A DNA stretch of 45,000 nt, from contig CM022671.1 of NCBI GenBank assembly GCA_012295275.1, positions 28,465,322 through 28,510,321 of the forward strand, read 5' to 3'. The notes below the pieces were generated by a model. It made no database searches, was not told the DNA's origin, and was given only the letters and a program-made list of their open reading frames with translations. This stretch comes from Chrysomallon squamiferum (lineage: Eukaryota; Mollusca; Gastropoda; Neomphalida; Peltospiridae). This document shows positions 25,655 through 38,809 of this stretch, piece after piece; the first letter of the stretch is position 1, and each line of letters starts with the position of its first letter. A program made the position numbers and the translations under genes.

Positions 25655-25723
<69 letters not shown>
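25655..25723. repeat. (GATA)n(GA)n microsatellite
   Basis: Three GATA units followed by about 29 uninterrupted GA dinucleotides, preceded by TTTTA units (25622-25650). Confidence 0.95.
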
Positions 25724-25725
<2 letters not shown>

Positions 25726-25961
25726 AATGGCAATATATATAAATAAATAAAGTGTAAAGACAGTTCAGCGCTTTTTAATTTTGTTTATGATGTATTAATC
25801 ATACTTTTTTTAATTATGATTATTACTATTGTTGTTGTGGTTTTTTCTTCTTCTTCGTCTTATTCTTCTTTTCAAATTAAGTTACGATGTATACCGTTTG
25901 AATGAAGGTTTTAAATACAGGCGTTATTTTGTTTATTTATTTTACTGATAATGATAATAAT

Positions 25962-25962
25962 G

Positions 25963-26016
<54 letters not shown>
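25962..26016. repeat. (ATT)n microsatellite
   Basis: About 18 uninterrupted ATT triplets. Confidence 0.95.
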
Positions 26017-26149
26017 ATGAATAGAAACATGGTCTCACACATTAGTTTTATTATTTAGATACACATTCCTATCAACTGTAAAGTACATACCACGATAAAC
26101 TAGTAATTTTACTGAAACTGCTATTATTAATATTGTTGCAACTACTACT

Positions 26150-26342
26150 AAGAACAACACATCAATAACAACAAAAACAACAACAACAATAATAATATAA
26201 AAAATAATAATAATAAAAAAATAATAAGAATAAGAATAACAATAATAATAATTATATAAATAATAACAGTAACAACAACAACAACAACAACAATAATAAT
26301 AATAATAATAACAATAACAATAACAATAACAATAACAATAAC

Positions 26343-26381
<39 letters not shown>
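26150..26381. repeat. Compound AAC/AAT microsatellite, about 230 bp
   Basis: Long imperfect run of AAC, AAT and AACAAT units ending in about 13 perfect AAT triplets. The minus-strand frame with Tyr/Cys runs at 26035-26427 is a translation of it. Confidence 0.95.
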
Positions 26382-26673
26382 GTCCTTGCCTACATAACAA
26401 AATGGTGCTCTCAGATCTGCAGCTCACAGGACTTCAAAGGTGAAGATTTGTAGAGAAGTGAGTTAATGAAGTAATTTTGTTGGAAATTTCATCATTTCCC
26501 AGAGATAAGCCCAAGGTTAACACGCGGAGCAGTGTTTATTTATAGTTTAGCAGCAAATAAGTCGCAACGAAACTATGTAGGCCTGCATGCAGTCATTTTT
26601 GTCTTTAGTACAATTCAAATTTATAATTATTTCGTAATAATATCCTCACAGAATTAAATTATCCATTGATGAG

Positions 26674-26678
<5 letters not shown>

Positions 26679-26721
<43 letters not shown>
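26679..26721. repeat. (GA)n microsatellite
   Basis: About 21 GA dinucleotides, followed by about 180 bp of GA/AAAG-rich sequence to 26910 that yields poly-Phe/Leu/Ser frames on the minus strand. Confidence 0.95.
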
Positions 26722-26723
<2 letters not shown>

Positions 26724-27586
26724 TAATGACAGAAAGGATCGAAAAACAATAATAAAGGATAGAGAGAATGGGGAAAAGAATAAAGAAAGACAAAAAGCGA
26801 CAGAAGAAAAAGAAAGATAAACAAAAAGAGAGGAAAGAAAGAAAAAAGAAGAACAAAAATAAGAAGTAAGAATAAGAGAATAAAGAAGAAAATGAAAAAG
26901 GGAGAGAAAATAGATAAACTATTCATATGTGAATGAATGTATGTATGCATGTATGTAACAGACCTCTACGTAAATACAACATTTTGCAAAACAGCAGGCT
27001 GAATGCAAGGAAAGCAGATTTGTCCAACACTTTATTAAGTCAGAAAAAAATCACTGGTCGTTTCAGTTAATGACTTTGTCTTGTTCTGTGCTTACTTACT
27101 GCATGTTTAACCATTCATTAGTATAGATTTTCTTCTACATCTGACATACAGTTTCGTATTGACTTTACAATAACTAGATCTGTTTATTTTTTGTCACTAA
27201 TTACAAATGATTATAAATACAATTAGCCCGATTTCCCTTTCCTTTTAACGATCTATTTTCATTTTAGATGATGATGATAATGATGTTGTGCAAAAAGATA
27301 AAAATTCGACAAAAACATTTTTAACAACGACAACATCACCAATATTAAAAGAAAAGTAAAACGACAGTGACAACAACATCGCAGTTGTATATCTACTAAA
27401 TTGATAATAAATCAATAATTACGTTTCTAACGACACCAAAATAATTTAATATTAATTATTATTCATGTCAAACATCGTTTTTGATGATGAAAGAGGAAGC
27501 CCAGTATAGCTATTTTGTAAGCCGTTTCGACTGACAATATATATATATATTATGTTTGCAATAAACAAATAATTGTCCTTGCACGG

Positions 27587-27587
<1 letters not shown>

Positions 27588-27642
<55 letters not shown>
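27588..27642. repeat. (GA)n microsatellite
   Basis: About 27 GA dinucleotides. A separate AAC array lies at about 27747-27774 and a CA array at about 28428-28452. Confidence 0.95.
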
Positions 27643-27644
<2 letters not shown>

Positions 27645-28955
27645 GAAGAAAACTGATGAAGCATCTCAACAAATAGCCAAGTATTCGAACTACAGTTATT
27701 CAGTTAGCTATTAAGCTTTTCAGAAGCCACCACTACCACCACCTTCAACAACAACAACAACAACAACAACAACACATTATCCTTTCTACAGTTAATATTA
27801 CAGTTTTTACTGGATATTTGAACAATTGTCGATTTTTTAAGAATTCCAGACACGAAGTCGTCTTTCAGGCTAATGCCAAACACATTATTATTAATATTTC
27901 GTCAATCCACATTAACTTCCAGTGCAAGAGAACTAGTTATTTATTAATACACATACGTCAGATGAAGCTCTATGCTGTCAGAAATCTGAAAAATCAGATC
28001 TCTTATTGACATGTTTTTCTTCTTCTCAACCCCTTTTTTTTTTTCTTTCTTTTTTTTTTTTTTTTTTTTAAACGAATAAGACAAAGAGAAAGCTTAACGA
28101 AACTACTTTAATCTTATACTCCATTACTCTGACGTCAGTTAATACGACATGATGACGAAACAACTTTAAACTAGAGGTTTAGAGCTGGACAGTGAAAATT
28201 AACAGGGAAAACAAACGGGAAAATGTATCTGGTAATACGTTACATTATGTAGACAAAGAACGCGCAAATACAGACAGAGAAATTCAAGAACGAACAGAAA
28301 GACATTCATAAACGTTCACATATCGACAGCAATGAAATAAACATACAAACATACATACAAAGAAAATATATAACCAAATAAATACATTAACGTATACATA
28401 CACAGAGAAATACACGCACGCAGACACACACACACACACACACACACACACATTTCAACTAAATTATATGGTATCTGTCAAATTAAATTTAGGATTTTAT
28501 TTTAATTTTGTAAATTAAGTTTTTTCGTTTTTTACGTCAATGATATTTATTATTTTTGAATATTTTCTTTACTATGATTACTATTATCATCATCAGCAGT
28601 AACATATTATTATTATTTTTAATTTCTTATTTTATTTAATACTTAGCCTTTGATTTATATCACCGATAATTCTCTTATTTAATTACACGTTGAATATCTG
28701 TAAATATTATATGTCATTCATTAACACTTTTTGCAAAGTGATTAATAACATTCCATTCTTAAAAACAGAAAGAAAGAGAACATAATCTGCATCCGTTGGG
28801 TAACATTTGATGTTCTTTATTAAGCAGCGATAAGCAAATGTCTATGTAAATAAACGTGTGTCGATATGTCTATACATTTAACACAAATAATCTCCATGTG
28901 TCACTTATTTCTAAATATTATGTGGTAATAATGTATAAACTGTACTCAACCTATT

Positions 28956-28980
28956 CCTCTCTCTCTCTCTCGTGGGTGTG

Positions 28981-29036
<56 letters not shown>
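28956..29036. repeat. (CT)n microsatellite with a GTG-rich interruption
   Basis: Two CT runs (28956-28971 and 28983-29036) separated by CGTGGGTGTGAG, then a GTGTG-rich tail to about 29065. It begins about 90 bp downstream of the stop of the candidate minus-strand exon at 29125-29244. Confidence 0.95.
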
Positions 29037-29039
<3 letters not shown>

Positions 29040-29124
29040 CGTGTGACTGTGTGTGGGTGTGTGCCTCCCATAAAGCAAATAAATAAACTGAATATATATA
29101 TATTACTGTGTATACGGCTGACAT

Positions 29125-29244
29125 TTAAACAGCGACTGCTGGGAAGGGGTGTTGATTTCCGGAACGTGTCTCGAGGGGACAGCTATCTCTGACAACGTCT
29201 AGGTCGTCACATTCTCTGTTCACCCTCTGGCAATGCATATCCGT
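29125..29244 (-). CDS. Candidate terminal exon on the minus strand, unknown protein
   Basis: On the minus strand a strong acceptor (TTTTAATTTTTTTCAG|ACGG) precedes a less AT-rich stretch, roughly half G+C. In phase 0 it is open for 39 codons to TAA at 29125-29127, from TDMHCQRVN to HPFPAVAV. Read in the phase left by the preferred donor of the candidate exon at 37306-37364, it instead gives a short alternative end, GYALPEGEQRM-stop. Either would make it a 3'-terminal exon. A hydrophobic Val-Ala-Val C-terminus could suit a class II PDZ ligand, but that is speculation. No family is recognised. The composition and acceptor are real; the gene assignment is inferred. Confidence 0.3.
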   Translation of the reverse strand, partial: TDMHCQRVNRECDDLDVVRDSCPLETRSGNQHPFPAVAV

Positions 29245-29249
29245 CTGAA

Positions 29250-32200
29250 AAAAATTAAAAGGTTGCCACATTCTGATGAAAGATATTAAACAGGTGTGTG
29301 AAACTGATCACACATTCTACTAAATAAAATTAAAAAGATTTACGGTTACCCTCTGTCAACAAGAGTTAATTCTACAGAAAGCATATAAAAATATTCAAGT
29401 TTTTCATTTTCTTCTTTTTAACAACAACGACAACAACAACAGTATAATAATGATGATGATGGTGATGGTAACAGAGTAGCAGCAACAGTATTACTACTAC
29501 TGATCATAATAATAATTGTAGCCGTATTATTAATTATATCTTTTGTTTCAGTTTGCTCAACATTCATACTGCCGACATAATTATAACGTGTCACACAAGA
29601 GAAATTAAAAGAAATCAGCCCTTCGTTGCTTCGTTTCTTTGTATCTATGCTTTAATTAAGACTTCAAAATAAATGATATTAAATGGGAAGGTCTAGAGCT
29701 GTGAATAAAAAAGGTAAGAGAATCACGTCATTGGATATAATTCTCAATATGAAATAAGAATACTTCGGTGCACTCTTTGGATTCGCTCATACAACAAGTT
29801 TGAATACAGACAGAACGATCAAGATAAACTGAACGTAGAGGATTGGTCGTGTTTTCAGTTACAGATTCAATAGAAGAAAAAAAGATGTGGGCAAACAAAG
29901 AAACTAGAATTCTCTTTAAACAGACACTAATGTGTTATGTCAGCGTTATTCAATACGCGTTTAGCATGTCGTTTATTACGCGAAACCAATAGTTTGATTA
30001 AATGATTTTTTTTTTTTTTTTTTTTTTAATTTTTTTTTCTCCCTACTGTTGCTTATTTATAGCTTTCAAATAAATGACGATGATCGAATTATCGAGTATC
30101 CTGGCAAAACTGTTTTGAACCTGGGTCTAACAGGCACTAAAATATCGTAGTTTTTTGTTCTTAATATTTTTTTAATCTGCTTCATTTTTGTTGTTCAAAT
30201 ATTAACGTTCAGAAAGGTAAACAGAAATGTTATTATGACCTGTTATTAATCAAATCGTATGACGCAGGCATCAACAACACCAACGTCATGTTGCGAAGCA
30301 TGTAGATGGTCGTTACCAAGGATTGATAACATTAAACACTGGCTGTTGTTTTCGATACTTTCTATTTATTTTCTCTTTCATTCTTTTCCCCTAGGACACT
30401 TCTATCGGATAATTGCATTAAGGAAGCGAAATGAAAAAGAAAAAGAAAAAAAAAAAGGCCAAAGGGGATTCATAATTTGTTGTTTCATGGACTAATTGAT
30501 GCGGTAGACGTGTTGACGTGTGCTCGTTTTCAGTTTCAGCTCAGTTGTTTTTCTCAAGTAATAGTCGCCTCGTGTAGTAAAAGGCACAGGATTTGAATCC
30601 AGCCAAAGAAATGTATCTTAAATCTTAATAATCTACACAGATGTTAATATTTATCTGTCCATCCAGGTTTTCTTTCAAAATTAATAATCTTAGTGACAGC
30701 CATTAATGTCCTCTGGGACCGGATGTGTAATCTGTTGGTATTGCTTTAATATATGTATTCATTCGCGATTCCGTTCATAAGTGAATGAATGTATAACGAC
30801 ACTTCGCCTTACTCAAATGTTAACTTTTATTAGACGTCGAAACAAATTATTTGTGAATAATGATAAGGGGAGAGAAGAAACTCACTGGCGTCAGTGTATT
30901 TGAGACAGGGTTTATTTTTGGTTCTCTATAAAGCGTAGGAATATGTGCAGAGAGGTACGAGTGGGTGTTCATGCACATGCTACAACTTATATCGTCAAAT
31001 TTGTGTGAGTTTTTTATCTTCCAAATTCTGATTTATTCAGTTTATAGGTAAATAATAATAATAATAATAATAAAAAATGTAACAAAAATTAAAATATCTG
31101 TTGTATGCTAAATTTGTACGATCGTTTTCCTTCCCTCCCCACATTTATTTATATATTTATTTCAAATAAGAAAACAGGATGTTCGACGGCTGACTTGTAT
31201 TAACACAGTGTGTGTGTGCTGTGAAAAAAAAAAAAAAAAAAAAAAAAACCCACCCACATTTGTCGTATTTGTAACAGTTAAAAGCTCAGACGTTTGGTTT
31301 AATAGCGCCATCAGTACAAAATGGTTCCTGTTTATTAACTAAATCACTTTGGTTCGTCCATTACGCCCCATCTAGCACTTAGTGCTTATATAAGATCCAA
31401 AAAAAAAAAAAAAAAAAAGTTTAAATAATGAATTTAGGTCCACATGCGATTTGAGCTGATCTTGCCGTGCCTGTTAACTGAAACATTTCTCGATGTTCGT
31501 TGATCAATGTAATTTCTTTGCTTTGTATATACATGTACACACATGCAAACCCAAACAAAAACAAACACAAGCTACATGTTATATACTGTTTTCATGTATT
31601 AAAAGTGATGACTTAAAAAGTCTCTTTTTATACATTTCACATATTTATCAAAAATTAATGATAGTGATTGGAATACGAATATATATATATAAATAAAGTA
31701 CTAATATATTTATTATTTAAAATATTTCACTTTGTGCACATATTGTTATTATTATTACTGAATTGAAAAAAAATTGAAAAGTATATGTAACACTGATTGG
31801 ATTCAGTGTAAATATTACAAAGGTTCTGAAAAATCTGACCTCACAGAAAAATATATTCTTAATGTTGTAAAACTATATGCTTTTTCAATGAGGATTTAAC
31901 ATTACCATATAGTGTATTAAAAAGTTTGCACCAAAGAAAATAAGAAATTATGAACAGTAAAGCTGCACCCTTTTTTTAAAAAATATTATCAACATTTTTA
32001 TTAATTTTTAAATTTGATTTTTCTTTTTGAATTTTTCATTTATTTTATTTTATTTTATTATTTTTTTTAAAATTTAGTTCATTGAAACAGACATGTATGT
32101 TCAAAGTTAGTTCGACATTTTTTATTTTTATTTTTTTAAATCGTTCGCTGTGCACTTTTCCGTTAACTTTAAGACGGAAATATTTTTTGTTACGACTCCA

Positions 32201-33590
32201 CGTTGTTATAAATCGTTTTTAACTGTTGCAGACGTCAGTAATGATTTTCTATTTCAGCTGGACATTTACAGCGCGAGCTAAATAAAAATATAAATAAATT
32301 TACTCATTTCTGAAAACTTCACTTAACGTCAGTTAAACTTCAGTCTTATTTGTTTATAAAGGTTTGCAGATCAATCAATTAGTGTCCAGTACACCAGAAT
32401 GAAATATTTCCTCTTCTTCATCTTCTTTTTTTTTTTTAAATTCTTCTTCTCTCTCTTTTCTTTCAGTCTTTTTAAGTACTGTTGAAAACAGGAAAATATT
32501 TAGAAGAGTCAGGTTATTTCAAGTCGTGACCAGAAAAAATGTTTCCTCTTTCAAAGCGGGCAGATACATGCTTATTGGAAGATGCATTAAATAAATAAAT
32601 AAGTAAATAAAAAATAAAAAATATAAAAAAATAAAAATAAATAAACATACAAATAAATAAATAAAAAAAAACAAAATAAAATAATTAAAAGTCTGAACAT
32701 ATTAAAAAGCTAAATGACTCAGATTCCCTTCATCTCCCAAGTACTTTATTATAAGCGTTTACCACGACAGAACTATTCAACGTTCAACTGGAAGATGAGC
32801 GTCTTGACAAGTAACAAACATTCAAACTTTTCAGACACACTTTGTAATACTCTGTTACTTCAGTTTTAAAAAATAAAGAGAATAAAAACCTCTCTCAGTA
32901 ATTTCTGAGAAATGTTTTTTTCTTTTTTCTTTTCTTTTCAATCTTTTTTTTTTTTTTTTTTTTCCAAAGACGGATTTAGATGACAGAATTAAATCAAACG
33001 TTTTAAATTGAACGCCGAGACTCAATGTTCAAAGGAAGATCTTGAGATTTTACTTTGAAATAAAGGAACTCAGAAACAATCTGAGCAATTCCCAAAGCTC
33101 ATATTTTCAATTTAAAGAGGTCTTTTTTTTAAAATGTTATCTTCAAAATTAAAAGGGAAAAAAAGAAAGAAAAGAAAAAGATAAATCCGGTGGGAAATGT
33201 GCGTTATTTTGTTCCTGCTCCTGAAATGATGAGCATCTTGACACAAAGCAACTGTCAGACGTTGGTTATAAGTTTTACAGTTTTCCAAAAAAAAAAAGTT
33301 TTTTCAAAAGAATATAACTGTACGAATAATGGTGCTTAAAATGGTGAATAATTTTGCAGACGTTATACATACAAACACGCATATTTAAAGTATTTTATAA
33401 TTATAATCAATTTAAGTAATCGTGCATACATTGTGTGTTGTGTGTGTGATTATATATTATTTTGAAATGATTAATCCTGTACTAGAGCAATAATTATCTC
33501 AGTGAAAACAAAAGCTCTATGGCAATTGAATCTCAGACAATAAGAAAGAAAAAAAAACGAGAACAGACATTGTTCAAAAATACGATGACC
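29250..33590. other. AT-rich region, no supported gene
   Basis: It contains poly-T at about 30007-30027, poly-A at 31224-31248 and 31399-31418, AAT units near 31050-31075, AAAT-rich sequence at 32590-32690 and poly-T at 32945-32963. The 78-codon plus frame at 30259-30495 ends in a Lys/Glu-rich simple tract and has no recognisable motif. It is probably intronic to the minus-strand gene if the candidate exons are real. Confidence 0.45.
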
Positions 33591-33597
33591 TGTTTTA

Positions 33598-33647
33598 CTA
33601 TCTGTGTCTTTGTCTTGTCCAAGGTTCTAAGTCATCTTCGGGCCAAT
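33598..33647 (-). CDS. Candidate exon C of the minus-strand gene, with stop
   Basis: A strong acceptor (GTGACCTTTTTCAG|ATTGG) precedes a frame encoding WPEDDLEPWTRQRHR and a TAG at 33598-33600. Using a phase-1 start, it joins to the candidate exon at 37306-37364 and creates an Asp codon at the junction. The TAG overlaps a possible donor (AGATA|GTAAAA), so the exon might continue into another exon instead of ending here. The acidic and Trp-rich peptide looks protein-like but is short. I do not recognise it. Confidence rests on the acceptor, phase agreement and composition only. Confidence 0.35.
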
Positions 33648-33789
33648 CTGAAAAAGGTCACAGAGTCACCAAGCTGCTGAAAAGGATAAAATCGCCAAAG
33701 GCTTGATACCTTCAGTTGTAACTGCCTTTAGAAAAAACATGTTCAACGGAAATAAATATCTAGAAGTTAGTTATGTATCTGCCATTACT

Positions 33790-34643
33790 GGGTAATAGTT
33801 AAAATAATAATGATGATGATGATGATGATGATAATGGTGATGGTGATGATATAATATTAATTTAAAAAAATTAAGATGATGATAGTCATGGTAATATTAG
33901 TAATAATCATTGCAGTAATAAACATTACAATGTTCATGTCACAATAATAATAACAACATCAACAACAACACCAATAATAACAATAATAATAATAATAACA
34001 ACAATAATAAATTTGATAATAACAATAATAATAAATTTAATAATAATAATACCATGAATAAAAATAACCAAATAAATACATTAATCTAATAACATAAATT
34101 ACAAACTATAAAAAAGAACAAACAATAAAACTATAATATTTTATTTTAAATTTTATTTTCAAAAATTTCTTTTCTTTCACAACAACAACCACAAGAGATA
34201 AATTTGTCAATCATACAACAGAAATAATCTATATATATATTTTTTTTTTTGAGATCTAGACAATTAAACATTAACAAAATAAAAATTATAAATATCTAAT
34301 TCATTCATTTATTTATTTATTTTTGTTTATTACAATTTCAGCAATAAGGCAATGGAATTGCAGTTTTGTGTGACTATTAAAAAACACACAGTGAATGAAG
34401 ATGTAGCATGGTTTGAAATACTGATAATGTAATAAAGAATACTGATGAATATAAATATTATTATGCATAAAGTCAAATTAAAAACAATTAAATGATGCTA
34501 GCACATAGTAATTATAGTGAAAGGATGGATAAAGATATTTGTTAAAATTGTTTTACTGGGTATAATAAAATATAATAATAATAATCCAAGTTAAATGAGT
34601 TTTAAAAAAAATAGATTGTTGCTTGAAAGGGATCATAATTATT

Positions 34644-34683
<40 letters not shown>

Positions 34684-37260
34684 GTTAAGAAGTAGTAATA
34701 ATACTAGGAGTAGCAGTAATACTGATACTAATAATAGTATTAATAATAACAATAATAATAGTAGTAAAATAATAATAAAATATAAAACATTTAAAAAATT
34801 AAAAATTCAAAAGATAAATCTGTGAAAAATAAAAATATTAAACATAAATTGCTTTGGTTATAATACTTAAAATAACAGTTAATTTAATGGAACAATAAAT
34901 AGCTGCACAGAACTATATAACAACTGTTATAATTAAATAACAATTTCATGAACACTTATAAGTAGACAGTAAATATAATCAACAGAACAACAATTGCCGT
35001 AAACCTAATTACGTATCATGAACTAACAACTGGAAACTAAATAACTGACGTAATTAAATAACAAATGACAAAATTAACTAACATTTGCTATGAACTGAAT
35101 AACAGTTTTATAAAATCAATAACAATTATAATAACAAAATAATGCCACAAAGAAAATAACAAAATAACAGTTGTAATATAGTAATAGTTACAACAAACTA
35201 AATAACAATCATCAAAATAAATAACAGTTATTATAATAAATAACAGTTATGATTCTACACTGTACTTTGTGAGATCTATATTAATAAACTATTTTTCTTC
35301 TTAAAATACGATTTCAACAGTGAACATCAAAAAACAAAAATTAAGTAAATAAATACAACTAAACAACTTTTGAAATCCCTAGTTCCTAACACAAATATTT
35401 TGCTCTTGTGATAGCTTAACTGAAAATATTTTTTTAAAGATTTAATTGGAGATTTGAAATAAAAAACATTTTGAATACTGTTTTAATCATTGCAGTGCTT
35501 GTTTTCATTAAGATTTGACAGATACAAAATTCATGATCAAACTGACATGTAGTTTTATTATTTAAAAAAAAGATTTTTTTAATCAGTTTTGAAAGTCATA
35601 AAGATGGCACCATTTTTTATGTCATTTTAGACATGTTCTTGAATTTATAATGCAGATAAAAAAACCCAAAAAAACCCAGAAAAAAACAACAAATAACAAA
35701 CAAACCAAAAAAACAACTTTAAAATAGATTTTATAGTAATAAAACAAAACAACTATAATAATAATAATGATGATGATGATGATGATAATGATGAGAATTA
35801 TTATTTAATCAAAATACTAGCTTTTCAAAATTATGTGATAATATTTAATTACTATTTTTTTATTTTTAAGGAAATCAATTGAATTATTTTGAACATTAAA
35901 ATAAATTTAATAAAATAGAAAATAAAGAAATTAAACATATAAAATTAGATATATTTAATTTAAAAGATGCTTAGACAATAAAATAAAAATAATTTAATTT
36001 TAAAAATATTAATTTTTTTTACAACTAACGAAATCATTTAAAAAATTTTTAAACTTTTTTATGAGAGTAAATATATTTAATTAACACGGACAAGTAATAA
36101 CATTATTTGTAAACTTATTTTGACAAACAAAGTTAATTTAAGTTTTAAAACCTTCTGCTAAATAAACAAAGACAAATGTTTTATAAAATAAATTTAATTT
36201 ATAACTAATTTATACTAACAGTTGTATTAATAAAGTTAATTAAACATTTTATATTATAAGTACAATAAATAAAATTATAAACTTTTAATTTTTTTATTTT
36301 CTGATATAAATAAATAAATAATAATAAAATACTAAATTAATAATAATAATATTATTTTAAATTCTGAATAACTTCTGCCAAGTAAAACAGATTACCATTT
36401 AATTTGTAAAAATGTTTAAGAATGAATGAAGTGTAATTTTGATATATTTTCTGTCAAACTGGATTTTAATTTAAAATAACAAATTCTAAATTGGCATCAT
36501 AACATAACTCATTTTAGATAAAGCCATCAAGATAAATATGTTTTAAGACAAGCTGTCATTAGCTATTTAGATCACTAACAGAGATGATTATTGGCTGTAG
36601 TTAGGTCAGACTGACCAATCAGTGATGCCAATACAACTATTACTTTTCTTAATTTTGTTAAATGAGAAAATATTAAACTAATTTCTTTGACTTCAGCCAT
36701 TTTTATTTGGTATTAGATTTATCTATGAAAGAGGACAAATCAATATATATTTTTTTTCTAGTGTTAATATAAAGATGATATTTTATTTATTTACATTTTT
36801 CAAGGATGCCAATAATTAATGTTTGATCAAGAAGAAAAAGAACACTTTTTCAATAAAATGAAAGGATTATATATTTTGAATGAAATAGACTGAAATGATG
36901 AGAGAAAGAGAAAAAATATTTGGACAGAGTAAAAAGTAGAATAATAGTTTCTGAGAAAAGTACAGTTTCAAAGAGAGAGAGAGAGAGAGAGGGGAAGAGT
37001 GAATGATAGAGAAACAGATTGATATACCATAAGAGAAAAAGAGACTGAGAGAGACTGAAAAAGATACAAAAAGAGAGACAAGAAAATGGAAGAGTGAATG
37101 GTAAAGAGAAAGAGACTGATATACCATAAGAGAAAAAGAGACTATGAGAGAGAGAGTGTCACAAATAAAGAGAGAGAGAGAGAGTGTGACACTCGTAAAT
37201 ACATGCAGACTGAAAACCGTGAATGAACTGGCATAATAAAGCTCTGTGATATAAAATGTT
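33790..37260. other. SSR-dense AT-rich region, no supported gene
   Basis: Contains GAT units (33808-33850), AAC/AAT runs (33940-34050), AAT triplets (34645-34683), AAT/GAT (35755-35800) and GA tracts (36972-36992 and 37140-37187). No frame other than low-complexity ones is seen. It is probably intron between candidate exons B and C. Confidence 0.5.
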
Positions 37261-37305
37261 TATCACTTTCTCTCAGAGATTTGTTGTTTTACTTGTTGAA
37301 GTAAC

Positions 37306-37364
37306 CTGCTGGGCTCCAGGGAGTCTGAGTGAGATTGCTGAGTTTGACTTGATTATCAGAGGTC
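37306..37364 (-). CDS. Candidate exon B of the minus-strand gene
   Basis: On the minus strand TATCACTTCTAG|GACC opens a frame that continues exactly in phase from the exon at 40969-41097. It restores Val and adds TSDNQVKLSNLTQTPWSPA. Two donors are possible: CAG|GTTACT at 37305 (phase 1, exon 59 bp), which fits candidate exon C, or AACAA|GTAAAA at 37292 (phase 2, exon 72 bp, adding GYFN). The region is free of simple repeats and less AT-rich than its neighbours. The acceptor's pyrimidine tract is only moderate. The protein is not recognised. Confidence 0.4.
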
Positions 37365-37939
37365 CTAGAAGTGATAACTCATAACACAGAACCAGAGAGC
37401 ATTACATCACATAACTCATTTACATCACACTAGCATGAGTCATTCACTTAAATACCAGGAAATAATAATACTTTTTTTTGTTTTTAATTATTATTTTTTT
37501 TATATAAAAATATTAATGTTGAGAGAATTAAATGATTTTGGGTAATTATAAGCTGCATAAATTTAAATATGTATATTTATGTTATAATAAATAAATTATT
37601 ATAGATAATGATGATGATGATGATGATGAGAATCATTATATTAATTATGAAAATGATGATGATGATGTAAAAAGTTAATAAATTAATTAATTTAGATAAT
37701 GATGAAAATGATGATTCATAATTATAAACAATGATATTAATGATACTGATAATGTTGTAGTTACAAAGATATAATAAAAATAGTTGTAACTGTTGAAGTA
37801 ATTGCTATTAAAACTATTGCTAATAACTGTAATTTTAATAGTAAAAACAAAATAGTAATAAAAGTGATAATACTTGAAGTAGTTGACGTTATCACAGTCT
37901 TAATATTACTATTAATAGTGCTAGTAGACATATATTGAT

Positions 37940-38180
37940 TATAGTGGTAATAGTAGTAGTAGTAATAATACTAACAGTTGTAGTAGCTGCAGAATCAGTA
38001 GTGGTTGTAGTAGTAGTAATAATAATAACAGTATTAATAGTAGTAACAGGAGCAGTAGTTGTAACACTAATAGTAGTCGTGACATTAATAGTAGAAGTAA
38101 CAATAGTAATAGTAGTGGTAGTAGTAATGGTATTAGTAGTAGTAATAACAATAGTGGTAGTAGTACTAGAAGTTATAACA
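37940..38180. repeat. Compound (TAG)n/(TAA)n microsatellite, about 240 bp
   Basis: Imperfect TAG, TAA, TAC and TGG-containing triplets. It gives open Val/Ile-rich (plus) and Thr/Leu-rich (minus) frames in three registers, which are artefacts of the triplet repeat. Confidence 0.95.
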
Positions 38181-38489
38181 GTACACGTAAGACTACACTG
38201 ATGATAGTGATTTGTTGTTTTAAATAAGATATTGAAATAAATGGTTTCTGAATAATGCACCTAATAGTCGCGTTTGTGTGTATTAAAAACACATAAACAT
38301 CGAGTTTCAGCTATTTTAGTTTACAAATCAATATGGTACAGAGCTGATATATTTGACAGGTTTGTTTTGAGGAGCAAGACAAAAACAAGTACATCGCTGA
38401 AAATGATCAATACAGTGCACAGTGAAATAGAAGATATTGATTGGAGGCGAGGAATTAACACGTTACAGATTTTATTTTTCTTTATATAT

Positions 38490-38520
38490 TTAAAAAAAAA
38501 AATTTTTTTTTTTTTTTTAA
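38490..38520. repeat. Poly-A/poly-T junction palindrome
   Basis: About 10 A residues run directly into about 17 T residues, apart from small interruptions, making an A/T hairpin-forming homopolymer palindrome. Confidence 0.8.
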
Positions 38521-38809
38521 ATGGAATATTAGACTGTTGGAAGATAACAGCTGTTTCTGATTATAAAGATTTCCCAAGAATCTGTTACGTTTAATTAACG
38601 TTTTAGCTCATTTCTGTGTTAATGCTTGGTAGGTGTCAGTCATCTGTTTGTGTGAATTATTATGATACGAGAGGAAATCGGCTGTAATCATTACACAGAT
38701 TACTCTTAGCAGAAACAGGTTTTTGTTATACGCCTTCCCATAAACAGTTCTTTGATAAACAAGTAAAACAGAAAATAAAGTCATCTAGGGAAAGATTGGT
38801 ATCAAATTT

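Noticed and set aside
26035-26427. 130-codon minus frame with poly-Tyr and poly-Cys
   Set aside because: It is a translation of the AAC/AAT microsatellite.
30259-30495. 78-codon plus-strand frame
   Set aside because: It has no motif, ends in a Lys/Glu simple tract, has no splice or expression evidence, and its composition matches its surroundings.
30555-30610. Possible tRNA-like T-arm (GGATTTGAATCC)
   Set aside because: There is a B-box-like word only. No A-box, acceptor stem or anticodon arm is present at the right distances.
37892-38260. Overlapping Val/Ile-, Thr- and Leu-rich frames on both strands
   Set aside because: They are translations of a TAG/TAA triplet array, with all registers open.
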